From Meiothermus granaticius NBRC 107808 (GTDB lineage Bacteria; Deinococcota; Deinococci; Deinococcales; Thermaceae), in the NCBI RefSeq assembly GCF_003574355.1, contig NZ_QWLB01000022.1, forward strand, positions 1 through 59,124: a stretch of DNA of 59,124 nt. The letters run 5' to 3'. Position 1 is the first letter of the stretch. Each line of letters begins with the position of its first letter. Below the pieces are notes generated by a model. That model was not told the DNA's origin. It did not search any database and worked only from the letters and a program-made list of their open reading frames with translations. Below, piece after piece: positions 15,408 to 24,807 of the stretch. The translations under genes and the position numbers were made by a program.

Positions 15408-17663
15408 ATGACCCAATCCCGTCTGTGGACCGGAATCCTGCTGCTGGCGCTCCTGCTAGGCTCGCTGGTGGCAATCTGGAAACCCTGGGCTCCGACCGAG
15501 CCCAAGATCAAGCTCGGCCTCGACCTACAAGGGGGCCTGCGGGTTGTTCTGAAAGTAGACAACCCCAACCCCGACCGCACCAAAGCCAAAGACGACCTGG
15601 ATAAAGCCCGCACCGTCATCGAGAACCGTATCAATGCGATCGGGGTGGCGGAGCCGCTGGTGCAGATTCAAGGCAACGACCGCATCGTGGTGGAGTTGCC
15701 TGGGCTTAAACAAGATCAGCAAGACCGCGCCCTCAACCTCATCGGGCAGACCGCGGTCTTGGAGTTTCGCATTCTCAACCCCGGAGCCCAGGGCACTACG
15801 GTAGCCCAGATCAACAATCAGTTGCGCGACTCCGGACTGACCGGCGAGGCCCTGAACAAGCAACGGGCAGAGCTGGAGAAGGGCCTGATCAAGCCCAGCG
15901 ATTTAGGCCCTCCACTCCTGACCGGCACTGACCTACAAACCGCCAGTGCGGTCTTTGACCAGTTCGGGCGCCCCCAGGTCTCCATGACCTTCACCAGCGC
16001 CGGGGCCAAGAAGTTTGAGGAGGTGACCCGGGCCAATGTGGGCCGCCAGCTCGCCATCGTGCTGGATGGCAAGGTCTATACCGCCCCACAAATCAAGCAG
16101 GCCATCGGCGGTGGACAGGCGGTGATCGAAGGCCTTTCGGGCATCCAAGAGGCCTCCGATATTGCCCTAGTGCTGCGCAGTGGTTCGCTCCCGGTCAAGC
16201 TCAGCATCGGCGAGCTGCGGGCCATTGGCCCCACTTTGGGGCAGGATGCGATCCGCTCGGGGATCATAGCGGGGATCGTAGGGGCCGTGCTGGTCTTCGC
16301 CCTCATTTTCTTCTATTACGGCTTCTGGATGGGGCTGGTAGCGGCCTTAGGGCTAATCTATACCGCCATCTTGCTGATGGCCTCGATCTCGCTGTTGGGC
16401 GCTACCCTGACCCTACCGGGCATCGCGGGCCTGATCCTAACCCTGGGGGCAGCTGTAGATGGCAACGTGCTCTCTTTTGAGCGCATCAAGGAGGAGCTCA
16501 AGAACGGCAAGCGCTTCCGCCAGGCCATACCCGGAGGGTTCTCCCACTCGGTCATCACCATCCTGGACGTGAATACCTGCCACCTGCTGGCGGCGGCGGC
16601 GCTCTATCAGTATTCCACCGGCCCGGTACGCGGTTTCGCAGTGATGCTCGCGCTGGGAGTGGTGGTCTCGGTGTTTTCCAACCTGGTCTTCAGCCGCTGG
16701 GCCTTGGAGTTCCTGGCGGACCGGCGTGAGGTGCGGCCCCCCTACTGGCTCTGGGGCACCAAAATTGACTTCTTGCGTCCCGCCCGCTATGTGACCATCA
16801 TCAGCATCGTGCTGGCCCTGATCGGGGCTACCATTGCCCTCACCAAAGGTTTCAACTTCGGCATTGATTTCACCGGAGGGACCTCGTTCACGGTGCGGGT
16901 TCCTGAAAACGTGGGGGCCGAGCAAATTCGCAGTTTCCTAGACAGCTCGAGCCTCGAGGGGGCCCGGGGGGCGGATGCAATCATCACCTCGCTTTCCAGC
17001 GCTACCGGCAAGGAGTTCTCGGTACGCACCCGCCAGCTCAGCGACGCCAATCGCATTGCCTTGGAGCAAAAGTTCAACAGCCAGCTCAAAGCCACCGTGC
17101 TCCAGTCTGAAACGGTCGGCCCAGCCATCGGCAGTGAGTTGCGCCGAAATACCATCTTCGCGGTGCTGGTTGGGTTAGCCCTGATCCTGATCTACGTGGC
17201 CTTCCGCTTTGACTGGACATTTGGTGCAGCCAGCGTGATCGCGGTGGGGCACGATATCGCCATTGTGGCCGGGGTATACAGCCTCCTGGGGCTGGAGTTC
17301 ACCGTACCCACGGTGGCCGCCCTCCTCACCATCATCGGTTTCTCCCTCAACGACTCGGTGATCATCTCCGACCGAATCCGCGAAAACCTCAAGACCATGC
17401 GCGGGCACAGCTACTACGAGATCGTGGACGTCTCCATCAACCAAACCCTGTCCCGCACCATTATGACCGCCCTCACCACCATGCTCCCGATCTTCGCCCT
17501 GCTGTTTTTGGGTGGGCCGGTGCTGCGAGACTTCTCCCTGGCGATTCTGGTGGGCTTTATCGTGGGCACCTACTCCTCGATCTATGTGGTCTCGGCCCTG
17601 GTGGTCTGGTACAAAACCCGCGAAGCCCAGCGCAAGCGGGTCCCCAAAGCCAAGTCGGCATAG
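15408..17663 (+). CDS. secDF: Protein translocase SecDF, single-chain fusion
   Basis: 751 residues. SecD and SecF are one polypeptide, as in Thermus thermophilus (TSecDF), rather than two proteins. The SecD half has a first membrane helix, the P1 periplasmic head (KIKLGLDLQGGLRVVLKVD) and six-helix membrane part (TLPGIAGLILTLGAAVDGNV). The SecF half starts near residue 460 (FNFGIDFTGGTSF) and contains ALLTIIGFSLNDSVIISDRI. SecDF uses the proton-motive force to pull preproteins out of SecYEG. An intrinsic terminator follows at 17676-17716. Confidence 0.97.
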   Translation: MTQSRLWTGILLLALLLGSLVAIWKPWAPTEPKIKLGLDLQGGLRVVLKVDNPNPDRTKAKDDLDKARTVIENRINAIGVAEPLVQIQGNDRIVVELPGLKQDQQDRALNLIGQTAVLEFRILNPGAQGTTVAQINNQLRDSGLTGEALNKQRAELEKGLIKPSDLGPPLLTGTDLQTASAVFDQFGRPQVSMTFTSAGAKKFEEVTRANVGRQLAIVLDGKVYTAPQIKQAIGGGQAVIEGLSGIQEASDIALVLRSGSLPVKLSIGELRAIGPTLGQDAIRSGIIAGIVGAVLVFALIFFYYGFWMGLVAALGLIYTAILLMASISLLGATLTLPGIAGLILTLGAAVDGNVLSFERIKEELKNGKRFRQAIPGGFSHSVITILDVNTCHLLAAAALYQYSTGPVRGFAVMLALGVVVSVFSNLVFSRWALEFLADRREVRPPYWLWGTKIDFLRPARYVTIISIVLALIGATIALTKGFNFGIDFTGGTSFTVRVPENVGAEQIRSFLDSSSLEGARGADAIITSLSSATGKEFSVRTRQLSDANRIALEQKFNSQLKATVLQSETVGPAIGSELRRNTIFAVLVGLALILIYVAFRFDWTFGAASVIAVGHDIAIVAGVYSLLGLEFTVPTVAALLTIIGFSLNDSVIISDRIRENLKTMRGHSYYEIVDVSINQTLSRTIMTALTTMLPIFALLFLGGPVLRDFSLAILVGFIVGTYSSIYVVSALVVWYKTREAQRKRVPKAKSA

Positions 17664-17675
17664 ATTAGGCCTTTC

Positions 17676-17716
17676 CCCCTGAACCCTTCCAGGAGGAGGG
17701 GTTCGGGGGTTTCTTG
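17676..17716 (+). terminator. Intrinsic terminator after secDF
   Basis: A long imperfect stem (CCCCCTGAACCCTTCC pairing with GGAGGGGTTCGGGGG) followed by TTTCTT. It lies between convergent secDF and malQ. Confidence 0.7.
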
Positions 17717-17753
17717 GATCCCCCGGGGTCTGGCCAACCCACCCCAGGATGGC

Positions 17754-19256
17754 TTATACGCGCTGATGGGCTTTGGCCAAAGCCTTCAAGCTCCCAGCCA
17801 GGCCGGGGTTTAGGGCTGTCGCAGGGTAGCGCCAGGTCCAATTCTCCCCCAGCCGGCCAGGGTAGTTCATCCTGGCCTCTGTCCCCAGGCCCAGCAGGTC
17901 TTGCAGCGGCGCAACGGCCAGCTTGGCCGGGCTCTGCAAGGCCAGCTCGATCAGGGCCCCCGCGGCTTCATACTCCGAGAGCAGGCGAATGCCCCGCTTG
18001 GCCAGATAAGCCCGCATGAACTGGATTTCCTCCTCTGGCGCGGTGCGGTACCAACCCAAGGTGGTGTCGTTGTCATGGGTTCCGCTGTACACGATGACGT
18101 TGCCGGATTTGGGGTAGTGGTGGGGTAGGAAGGGGTTGGTCTCGTCGGAGAAGGCGAACTGCAGTATTTTCATGCCGGGGAAGCCGAAACCGTCCCGCAG
18201 GGCCTCAACCTCGGGGGTGATCACCCCCAGGTCTTCGGCGATGATTGGCGCATCCCCCAAGGCCGCCCGCACCGCCTCGAAAAGTTTCTGCCCCGGAGCC
18301 TTAACCCAGCGCCCCTGTACCGCGTTGGGCCGGCCAAAGGGAACCTCCCAGTAGGCTTCAAAGCCACGGAAATGGTCAATGCGCACCAAGTCGCACTGCT
18401 TGAGCGATTGGCGGATACGGGCGATCCACCAGGCAAAACCCTCCTGCTCCATTACATCCCAGCGGTACAGGGGGTTGCCCCAGAGCTGACCGGTCTCGGA
18501 AAAATAATCCGGCGGAACCCCGGCTACCACAGTGGGGTTGCCCTCCGGGTCGAGGTAGAAGTACTGCGGGTTGGCCCACACATCGGCGGAATCAAAGGCT
18601 ACAAAGATCGGCATATCCCCGATGATGTGGATCCCTTTGGAGGCGGCATAGGCTTTGGTCTGGCCCCACTCCTGGTAAAAAAGCCACTGCAGCCACTCAT
18701 GAAAGCGGACCTCAGCGGCCAGCTCGAGCCGGGCCTGGCGCAAAGCCTCGGGGTCACGGGCTCGTAGCTCTGGGGCCCAGCCGTTCCAGGGCTGCCCCCC
18801 GAATTTGTTTTTGAGCGCCATGAACAAGGCAAAATCCTCGAGCCAGAACCGCTCCCCCTGCATAAAGGCTTCCAGCGCGGCCCTCTCCTCGGGTGCGGCC
18901 TTGGTCTCGAAGCCTGCAAACGCCCGCCGCAGCAGGGGCCAACGCTCGGCGTAGATCCAGCCGTAGTCCACCTTCTCCTCGGGGAACGCCGGGGGCGCCT
19001 CCGGCTCCAGCCAGCCACGCTCGATCAGGAGGTCGGGATCAATCAGGTAGGGGTTTCCCGCAAACGCCGAGAACGACTGGTAGGGGGAGTCTCCGTAGCT
19101 GGTAGGGCCCAGGGGCAACACCTGCCACCAGCGCGCTCCGCTCGAGGCCAGCCAGTCTAGAAAGCGCCGGGCCTCCGCCCCCAGGGCCCCAATCCCCCAG
19201 CGTCCAGGAAAACTGCTGGGATGCAACAGCACCCCAAACGACCTTGGAATGTGCAT
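17754..19256 (-). CDS. malQ: 4-alpha-glucanotransferase (amylomaltase)
   Basis: 500 residues, the length of Thermus amylomaltase. A GH77 enzyme that transfers alpha-1,4-glucan segments in maltodextrin and glycogen metabolism. Motifs: RSFGVLLHPSSFPGRWGIG at the N-terminus, IGDMPIFVAFDSADVW, VRIDHFRGFEAYWEVP with the nucleophile Asp, IAEDLGVITPEVEALRD with the acid/base Glu, and YSGTHDNDTTLGW. No SD precedes the ATG; a TAAGCT -10 box 6 nt upstream suggests leaderless initiation. A LacI/CcpA-like palindrome lies about 32 nt upstream, fitting carbohydrate control. Confidence 0.96.
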   Translation of the reverse strand: MHIPRSFGVLLHPSSFPGRWGIGALGAEARRFLDWLASSGARWWQVLPLGPTSYGDSPYQSFSAFAGNPYLIDPDLLIERGWLEPEAPPAFPEEKVDYGWIYAERWPLLRRAFAGFETKAAPEERAALEAFMQGERFWLEDFALFMALKNKFGGQPWNGWAPELRARDPEALRQARLELAAEVRFHEWLQWLFYQEWGQTKAYAASKGIHIIGDMPIFVAFDSADVWANPQYFYLDPEGNPTVVAGVPPDYFSETGQLWGNPLYRWDVMEQEGFAWWIARIRQSLKQCDLVRIDHFRGFEAYWEVPFGRPNAVQGRWVKAPGQKLFEAVRAALGDAPIIAEDLGVITPEVEALRDGFGFPGMKILQFAFSDETNPFLPHHYPKSGNVIVYSGTHDNDTTLGWYRTAPEEEIQFMRAYLAKRGIRLLSEYEAAGALIELALQSPAKLAVAPLQDLLGLGTEARMNYPGRLGENWTWRYPATALNPGLAGSLKALAKAHQRV

Positions 19257-19287
19257 GAGGGTAGCTTATCGCACTCGAGTGGACAAA

Positions 19288-19301
19288 TGGAAGCGCTTCT
19301 A
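19288..19301. promoter_or_regulatory. LacI-family (cre-like) operator upstream of malQ
   Basis: TGGAAGCGCTTCTA contains the perfect palindrome GAAGCGCTTC with a central CG, the hallmark of LacI/GalR/CcpA-type operators. It differs from the cre consensus only near one end. It lies just upstream of the likely malQ promoter. Confidence 0.5.
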
Positions 19302-19366
19302 AAGCGCACTCCACCCTTAATATCGGAGCCGTTTGGGCAGCGCACCCCCACTGGCTGCCGGGAAGG

Positions 19367-20461
19367 CTACCCGGCGATGGCCACCTCTACCCGGTTTCCC
19401 CCGGCCTCCTTGGAGGCATACATGGCGTTGTCGGCCCTGGAGATGAGCGAGTCCGGAGTGTCATGGGCGTGCGCGATGGCCACACCAAAGCTGGCCGAGA
19501 GGGGGTAGCGCCCCTCGAGGGGGTTCTGGCTGAGCACTGCTTGGAGCCGCTCCGCCAACCCCTGGGCTTCCGCCAAGGAGCCCCCCGGCAGCAGCAGCAC
19601 AAACTCCTCCCCACCCCAGCGCCCCACCAGATCCCCTCGGCGCGAATGGGTTTGCAGCAATCCAGCCACATGCACCAGCACCCGATCCCCCACCTCATGG
19701 CCATAGCGATCGTTGATCTGCTTGAAGCGATCCAGGTCCAACAGGATCAAAGCAAGCGGGCCCTGGCTCGAGCCTCGAGCCAGCTCCGCAGCCAGCGCCT
19801 CCCTCACAGAACGGCGGTTGGCCAGACCGGTGAGCGAATCCGTGTAGGCCAGGTGGTGCAGGGCCTCAGCCTGCAGGCGCAGGCGGTCGGCCTGCTCGCG
19901 GTAGGCCACCAAAAGCCGTGTCAGCAGCAGATAGATCAACTGGGAGCCGTAGATTTGCACCACCACGTTGGGATCAGACCAGGCCCCGGTCACAACCTGC
20001 GGCCACAAAGCGGCCCCGCCCGCGATCAGCAAGGCCACAAACAGCCCCGCCGATACCCGCAAGGCCACCCCCGGCTCGTACACGTAGTGGGCCAGCAAAA
20101 ACACCAGCCCCATCCAGACCGCGGTCAGCCAAACGCCCTCCTTCGCCACCACCAGAAAATTGAAGTACAAGTTGAGGAGCATCAACAGCGCGGTGCTCCA
20201 GAAAACCCCCACCTCAGCCCGCCGCAGCCCATTTTGCCCACCACACGACAACAGCAGCACATATACCGCCAAGCTAAGGGCAAACACCGGAAGCGAGAGC
20301 CGATCGTAGAGTCCGCCGCTTTGCCCAAACCCGTTGGCCACCCAGCCCACCAGCGCAGCGACAATCCCCAGGGGCAGGCTAACCCACAGCACCATGCGCT
20401 TGAAGCGGTAGAGCGGGGACTGTTCCTCGGGGGCAGTTGAACGGCACGCCGCAGCAATCAT
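19367..20461 (-). CDS. Membrane GGDEF diguanylate cyclase
   Basis: 364 residues. An N-terminal membrane region of about six helices (to about residue 185, for example VSLPLGIVAALVGWV and VYVLLLSC) precedes a GGDEF domain. The active-site loop is RWGGEEF, a functional GGEEF variant, and the allosteric I-site RXXD is present four residues before it (RRGD). GLANRRSVREAL and LDLDRFKQINDRYGHEVGD are the metal and nucleotide sites. It should make cyclic di-GMP with product inhibition, sensing an unknown signal through the membrane part. No EAL domain. A C-tract/G-tract palindrome lies upstream at 20518-20533. Confidence 0.93.
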   Translation of the reverse strand: MIAAACRSTAPEEQSPLYRFKRMVLWVSLPLGIVAALVGWVANGFGQSGGLYDRLSLPVFALSLAVYVLLLSCGGQNGLRRAEVGVFWSTALLMLLNLYFNFLVVAKEGVWLTAVWMGLVFLLAHYVYEPGVALRVSAGLFVALLIAGGAALWPQVVTGAWSDPNVVVQIYGSQLIYLLLTRLLVAYREQADRLRLQAEALHHLAYTDSLTGLANRRSVREALAAELARGSSQGPLALILLDLDRFKQINDRYGHEVGDRVLVHVAGLLQTHSRRGDLVGRWGGEEFVLLLPGGSLAEAQGLAERLQAVLSQNPLEGRYPLSASFGVAIAHAHDTPDSLISRADNAMYASKEAGGNRVEVAIAG

Positions 20462-20517
20462 GGCACACCCTGAAGACCAGTGTACCGAAGCCCCTCCGCT
20501 TCAGCGGTTCAATTGAC

Positions 20518-20533
20518 TACCCCCTATGGGGTA
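20518..20533. promoter_or_regulatory. CsoR/RcnR-like palindrome TACCCC-N4-GGGGTA
   Basis: A perfect 6-bp inverted repeat with a 4-nt spacer (CTAT), 57 nt upstream of the diguanylate cyclase start. The C-tract/A-T/G-tract form is that of CsoR/RcnR metal-sensor operators. No csoR or copper gene is in the window. Confidence 0.4.
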
Positions 20534-20573
20534 TGCCAGCCCGGTCTTGTCCCATGAGCGTATCGGCAGGGGG

Positions 20574-21272
20574 TTAGAAGCGATCGTAAAGCAGGGCCCG
20601 CTTCACCTCTTCGATGGTCTGGGTCACCGGGATTCCGCGGGGGCAGGCCTCCGTGCAGTTATAGGCCGTGCGGCAGCGCCAAACCCCGGTCGAGGCGTTG
20701 AGGGCAGCCATCCGCTCGCGCAGGCCGTGATCCCGGCTGTCGTAGATAAAGCGGTGGGCCTGAACGATGGCCGCGGGCCCAATATAGCTGCCGTTCACCC
20801 AAAACACCGGGCAGCTGGTGGTGCAGGCTGCGCAAAGGATGCATTTGGTCGAGCTATCGAAGCGGGCCCGATCCTCCGGGCTTTGCAAACGTTCACGCTC
20901 GGGCGGGGATTCCTCGTTGATGAGATACGGGTGTACTGCCCGATAGGCGGAAAAGAAACCGTCCAGGTTGACGACGAGGTCTTTCTCCACCGGGAAGCCC
21001 CGCAGCGGTTCAACCTGGATCACCGTGCCCAAGTCTTTGACCAGGGTCTTGCAGGCCAGGCGGTTGATCCCGTTGATGACCATCGCATCTGAACCACACA
21101 CCCCGTGGCCGCAGCTGCGGCGAAACGCCAGGGAAGAGTCTTGGTACCACTTCACCTTATGCAGCAGGTCGAGCACCCGATCCATCGGCTCGGCCTCAAC
21201 GCTATAGGTTTGCCAGCCCGGCTTGGCGCTGTTGGCCGGATCGCGGCGCAGGATTTTGAGGGTTACTTGCAT
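20574..21272 (-). CDS. sdhB: Succinate dehydrogenase iron-sulfur subunit
   Basis: 232 residues from the ATG at 21272, which gives the usual short N-terminus (MQVTLKILRRDP) with a GGAG site upstream. It carries electrons from SdhA to quinone in complex II. Cluster motifs: [2Fe-2S] CGHGVCGSDAMVINGINRLAC, [4Fe-4S] CILCAACTTSCP and [3Fe-4S] CRTAYNCTEACPRGIPV. Last gene of the sdhCDAB operon, 43 nt after sdhA. Confidence 0.97.
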   Translation of the reverse strand: MQVTLKILRRDPANSAKPGWQTYSVEAEPMDRVLDLLHKVKWYQDSSLAFRRSCGHGVCGSDAMVINGINRLACKTLVKDLGTVIQVEPLRGFPVEKDLVVNLDGFFSAYRAVHPYLINEESPPERERLQSPEDRARFDSSTKCILCAACTTSCPVFWVNGSYIGPAAIVQAHRFIYDSRDHGLRERMAALNASTGVWRCRTAYNCTEACPRGIPVTQTIEEVKRALLYDRF

Positions 21273-21315
21273 GAGAGACTCCGCAAAACGCAAGAGAGAG
21301 GCGCTAAACCTCCTG

Positions 21316-23049
21316 CTAGTAGGTTCTCGCTTTGGGCTCGAATTTGCCCAGCACCACCGGCTTATATGCAAACCTTACGGTTTGGTTGGGCCCCTTATAG
21401 ATCAGGGTGTGTTTGAGCCAGTTTTTATCGTCGCGCTCGGGGTAGTCTTCCCGAGCATGGGCCCCGCGGCTCTCCCGGCGGTTCAAGCAGGAGTGGACGG
21501 TGGCTTGGGAAACCTCGAGCAGATACCCCAGCTCGAGGGCCTCCACCAGTTCGGTGTTGTAGCGGGTTCCCCGGTCTTGCACCACCACCTGCTCGTATTT
21601 CTCAAACAGCTCGTTGAGCACCTCAACCTGTTCCTGCAGCAGGCTCTCGGTGCGGAACACCGAGGCCCGGTCCTGCATGCTCTGCTGCAGCTCCGCCCGC
21701 AGGTCGGCTACCGATGGCCCGCTCCCGGCCCGCAGAACCTTCTCGATGCGCTCTCGAGTAGGCCCCAAGACCTCCTCGCTGAAGTCGTAAAACTCGGTTT
21801 CCTTGGCAAACTTGGCCGCAGCAACCCCAGCCCGTCGCCCAAACACCACCAAATCACCCAGGCTGTTGGTTCCCAGCCGGTTGGCCCCGTGCAGGCTCAC
21901 ACAGGCCACCTCGCCCGCAGCGTACAGGCCCTTCACCACCGTGCCCTGCTCGTCGCGAATCACCTCGCCGTGCACAGTGGTGGGAATCCCCCCCATGGCG
22001 TAGTGGGCCGTGGGCATCACCGGCACCGGCTGTTTGGTCGGGTCCACTCCTAGATAGATCTGGGCGAACTCGGAGATGTCGGGGAGCTTGGTGTGGATGG
22101 TCTCGGGCGGAAGGTGGGTGAGGTCGAGGAGCACGTGGTCCTTGCGGGGCCCCACCCCCCGGCCCTCCCGCACCTCCATATACATGGCCCGCGAAACCAT
22201 ATCCCGCGGGGCCAGATCCTTGATGGTAGGGGCGTAGCGCTCCATAAACCGCTCCCCCGAGCCATTGCGCAGGATGGCCCCCTCGCCCCGGGCCCCCTCG
22301 GTGAGCAAGACCCCTAAGGGGAACAGGCCGGTGGGATGGAACTGGTAAAACTCCATATCCTCCAGCGGGATCCCTTTGCGATAGAGGATCGCCTGCATAT
22401 CCCCGGTCAGGGTGTAGGCATTAGAGGTGACCTTCCAGATGCGCCCAAAGCCGCCGGAGGCGATCACGATGGCCTTGGCTTTAAAGGTGTGAAGTTCTCC
22501 CGAGGCCAGCTCGTAAGCCACCAGCCCCTTTGCCGCCCCATCTTCAAAAATTACGTCGGTGACGTGATACTCATTGAAAAAAGTGATGTTTTCTTTTACG
22601 CACTGCTGATACAGCGTTTGCAGGATCATGTGCCCGGTGCGATCGGCGGCGTGAGCCGCCCGGTGAACCGCAGCCTTGCCGAAATCCTTGGTATGCCCCC
22701 CAAAGCGGCGCTGGGCGATCTTTCCCGAAGGCAGCCGATCAAACGGCATCCCCATGTGCTCGAGCTCGATCACCGCTTCAATTACCTCTTTACAAAACAT
22801 CTCAACCGCATCCTGGTCAGAGAGGTAATCCCCACCTTTGATGGTGTCGAACATGTGCCATTCCCAGTGGTCTTCTTCCACGTTTCCAAGGGCGGCCCCA
22901 ATCCCGCCCTGAGCGGCGCCCGTATGGCTGCGGGTGGGATAGAGCTTGGTGACCACCGCCACGCTCACCCCCTGCTTGGCCGCATAGAGGGCTGTGGTTA
23001 GCCCGGAGCCTCCGGCCCCAACAACGATCACATCGTATTCATGTGCCAT
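21316..23049 (-). CDS. sdhA: Succinate dehydrogenase flavoprotein subunit
   Basis: 577 residues. Oxidises succinate to fumarate with a covalently bound FAD. Motifs: dinucleotide-binding [20 protein letters not shown]-linking histidine in [30 protein letters not shown], the active-site region [20 protein letters not shown] and the C-terminal substrate/FAD segment [19 protein letters not shown]. It follows sdhD by 56 nt in the conserved order sdhC-D-A-B. Confidence 0.97.
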   Translation of the reverse strand: MAHEYDVIVVGAGGSGLTTALYAAKQGVSVAVVTKLYPTRSHTGAAQGGIGAALGNVEEDHWEWHMFDTIKGGDYLSDQDAVEMFCKEVIEAVIELEHMGMPFDRLPSGKIAQRRFGGHTKDFGKAAVHRAAHAADRTGHMILQTLYQQCVKENITFFNEYHVTDVIFEDGAAKGLVAYELASGELHTFKAKAIVIASGGFGRIWKVTSNAYTLTGDMQAILYRKGIPLEDMEFYQFHPTGLFPLGVLLTEGARGEGAILRNGSGERFMERYAPTIKDLAPRDMVSRAMYMEVREGRGVGPRKDHVLLDLTHLPPETIHTKLPDISEFAQIYLGVDPTKQPVPVMPTAHYAMGGIPTTVHGEVIRDEQGTVVKGLYAAGEVACVSLHGANRLGTNSLGDLVVFGRRAGVAAAKFAKETEFYDFSEEVLGPTRERIEKVLRAGSGPSVADLRAELQQSMQDRASVFRTESLLQEQVEVLNELFEKYEQVVVQDRGTRYNTELVEALELGYLLEVSQATVHSCLNRRESRGAHAREDYPERDDKNWLKHTLIYKGPNQTVRFAYKPVVLGKFEPKARTY

Positions 23050-23105
23050 TTACCGCACCCCACTCATCCACATTTCCAGCGCAACGATTACTGGATTCCC
23101 GTCTC

Positions 23106-23543
23106 TCATGGCTTGGTCATCGTCCCCTGGGTCGGCGTGTTCTGGCTCAGGTCTTTAGAGAAATCATGATTCAGAAGCGAGAAGCTGCCCACCACCGTAA
23201 CCAGTACCGCCAAGCTATAGACCACCGCCTTGGTCACAAAGCGCCGGGAGGGGTCCCGGATCCAGTCGTCCATCACATAACGCAGGCCATTCATCCCGTG
23301 CAGCATGGCCAGCACCAGGATCAACCAATCGTAGATTTTCCAGGTGGTGTTGGAAAGCCGGCCGGCCACGTACTGGTAATTGATGGTGTTGACATCAATC
23401 AGGACGAAGTTCATGAGGATGTGGCCCAGCACCAGGAAGACCATCACCACCCCCGAGACCCGCATGAACACCCACCAAAGCAGCTCGGTATTGGTGCTGG
23501 CTTGGGCCTTGGCGTCGGCATAACGGCGCGCGCGGATGGCCAT
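23106..23543 (-). CDS. sdhD: Succinate dehydrogenase membrane anchor SdhD
   Basis: 145 residues with three predicted membrane helices (VSGVVMVFLVLGHILMNF, YDWLILVLAMLHGMNGL, AVVYSLAVLVTVVGSFSLL). The histidine in VLGHILMNF and the sequence MLHGMNGLRYVMDDWI fit the haem b/quinone-binding anchor family. Its ATG overlaps the stop of sdhC by one base (TAATG), so translation is coupled. It anchors SdhAB to the inner membrane. Confidence 0.9.
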   Translation of the reverse strand: MAIRARRYADAKAQASTNTELLWWVFMRVSGVVMVFLVLGHILMNFVLIDVNTINYQYVAGRLSNTTWKIYDWLILVLAMLHGMNGLRYVMDDWIRDPSRRFVTKAVVYSLAVLVTVVGSFSLLNHDFSKDLSQNTPTQGTMTKP

Positions 23544-23917
23544 TACTGACCTCCTCCGTGGCTAGCCGCGTGCAGAATACGGGGAACGGTCAGAATGAGT
23601 CCGGGGATTGCCAGCAACACACACAGGCCCAACACGCCATACCAGAGCTGCCGCTGATACCGCACGCCCCAACCGGTGAAGTCCATAAGGATGATGCGCA
23701 GACCGTTGAAGCTGTGGTACATGGCCGCTGCGGTGACCAGCAGCAGGCCTATCTGGAAGATGGGCACGTGAAAAAAGGCCATCAACCGGTTTGACACCGC
23801 TGGCCCCCACATTGCCGAGGCAATATTAAGGGTGTGAATGAATAGCCATAGCAACAAGGCGAGCCCCGAGATCCGGTGCAGGAAAAAAGCCCATTGTCCC
23901 TCTCGGCCACGGTACAT
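23543..23917 (-). CDS. sdhC: Succinate dehydrogenase cytochrome b subunit SdhC
   Basis: 124 residues from the ATG at 23917, chosen because GGTAGGAGGACTT precedes it and because it gives the family-like start MYRGREGQWAFFLHRISGLA. Three membrane helices follow; His in FLHRISG and in MYHSFNGLRIILMDF are likely haem b ligands. First gene of sdhCDAB. A promoter with -35 TTGAGA and an extended TGC-TATCAT -10 lies at 23938-23968 on the minus strand. Confidence 0.9.
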   Translation of the reverse strand: MYRGREGQWAFFLHRISGLALLLWLFIHTLNIASAMWGPAVSNRLMAFFHVPIFQIGLLLVTAAAMYHSFNGLRIILMDFTGWGVRYQRQLWYGVLGLCVLLAIPGLILTVPRILHAASHGGGQ

Positions 23918-23937
23918 AAGTCCTCCTACCGCAGGCA

Positions 23938-23968
23938 ATGATAGCACCTGAAGACCGGGGAATCTCAA
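23938..23968 (-). promoter_or_regulatory. Probable sdhCDAB promoter
   Basis: -35 TTGAGA (23963-23968) and -10 TATCAT (23938-23943) preceded by TGC (extended -10). The 19-nt spacer is longer than ideal. Confidence 0.4.
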
Positions 23969-24066
23969 CCCAACCCCACACTTGTGTACGCACACCACGA
24001 ACGCTCCTCATCCAAGTTTGCTAGCATCGAAGCGTACGGGCGTGACCCTAGGCCGCCGGAGACCCC

Positions 24067-24741
24067 ATGAGCTATCCTCCCTCTACTGACCCCAGCCCCC
24101 CTGCCGCCCGCGGGTGGGTGCGAGAACCCTTCAATACCTATTCCCATGCCGCCGGGATCGCGTTGGGTTTGGGGGGAACCCTAGTGCTGGCCCTTCTGGC
24201 TGAAGGCAACCCCCTCAAGTTGGTCGGGGCGCTGGTGTTTGGCCTAACCATGACCCTGATGTACGCCAGCAGCACCCTCTACCATGCCCTCCATGTCTCG
24301 CAAAAAGCCCTGGCGGCATTGCGTCGGCTTGACCATGCTGCGATCTTTCTGTTTATTGCCGGAACCTATACCCCGCTGCTGCTCCAGGCGCTCGAGCCCT
24401 CCTGGAGGCCATGGACCCTAGGGGGGGTATGGGGGTTGGCTGGGCTGGGGGTATTGTTTCGCGTCTTCGCCCTCAAAGCCCCGCGCTGGATGTATGTCCT
24501 GACCTATCTGGGGCTGGGCTGGCTCTCGGTGTTCTTAATCCCCAAGCTGACCCTCGGGCCCTGGTCCTTGGCGTTTTTAATCCTCGGCGGGGCCGCCTAC
24601 AGCATCGGTGCGATCATCTATGGCCTCAAACGGCCCAACCCCCTGCCCGCGGTCGTGGGGTTTCACGGAATCTGGCACCTGTTGGTGCTGGTGGGCAGTA
24701 TCGGGATGTATCTGGCCGTGTTGATGGTCTACGTGGCGTGA
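24067..24741 (+). CDS. Haemolysin III/PAQR-family membrane protein
   Basis: 224 residues with seven predicted membrane helices, a typical size. Family motifs: EPFNTYSHAAGIALGLGGT at the N-terminus, YASSTLYHALHVS, LRRLDHAAIFLFIAGTYTPL and the C-terminal FHGIWHLLVLVGS. The Ser/Asp/His set in these motifs is the conserved metal site of the PAQR/HlyIII superfamily. The biochemical role is not settled in bacteria (TrhA in E. coli affects membrane energetics), so the haemolysin name should not be taken literally. Divergent from sdhC. Confidence 0.92.
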   Translation: MSYPPSTDPSPPAARGWVREPFNTYSHAAGIALGLGGTLVLALLAEGNPLKLVGALVFGLTMTLMYASSTLYHALHVSQKALAALRRLDHAAIFLFIAGTYTPLLLQALEPSWRPWTLGGVWGLAGLGVLFRVFALKAPRWMYVLTYLGLGWLSVFLIPKLTLGPWSLAFLILGGAAYSIGAIIYGLKRPNPLPAVVGFHGIWHLLVLVGSIGMYLAVLMVYVA

Positions 24742-24807
24742 GTTTGGCTTGAGGCTGAGCCCTGGCAAGCCCCCTCAAAAGCCAGGGGGTACCCTGAGCA
24801 ACCCCGG

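Noticed and set aside
24742-24807. Bidirectional terminator between the HlyIII-like gene and the 87-aa gene
   Set aside because: CCCTGGC/GCCAGGG arms exist, but there is no T-run on either side, so I did not list it as a terminator.
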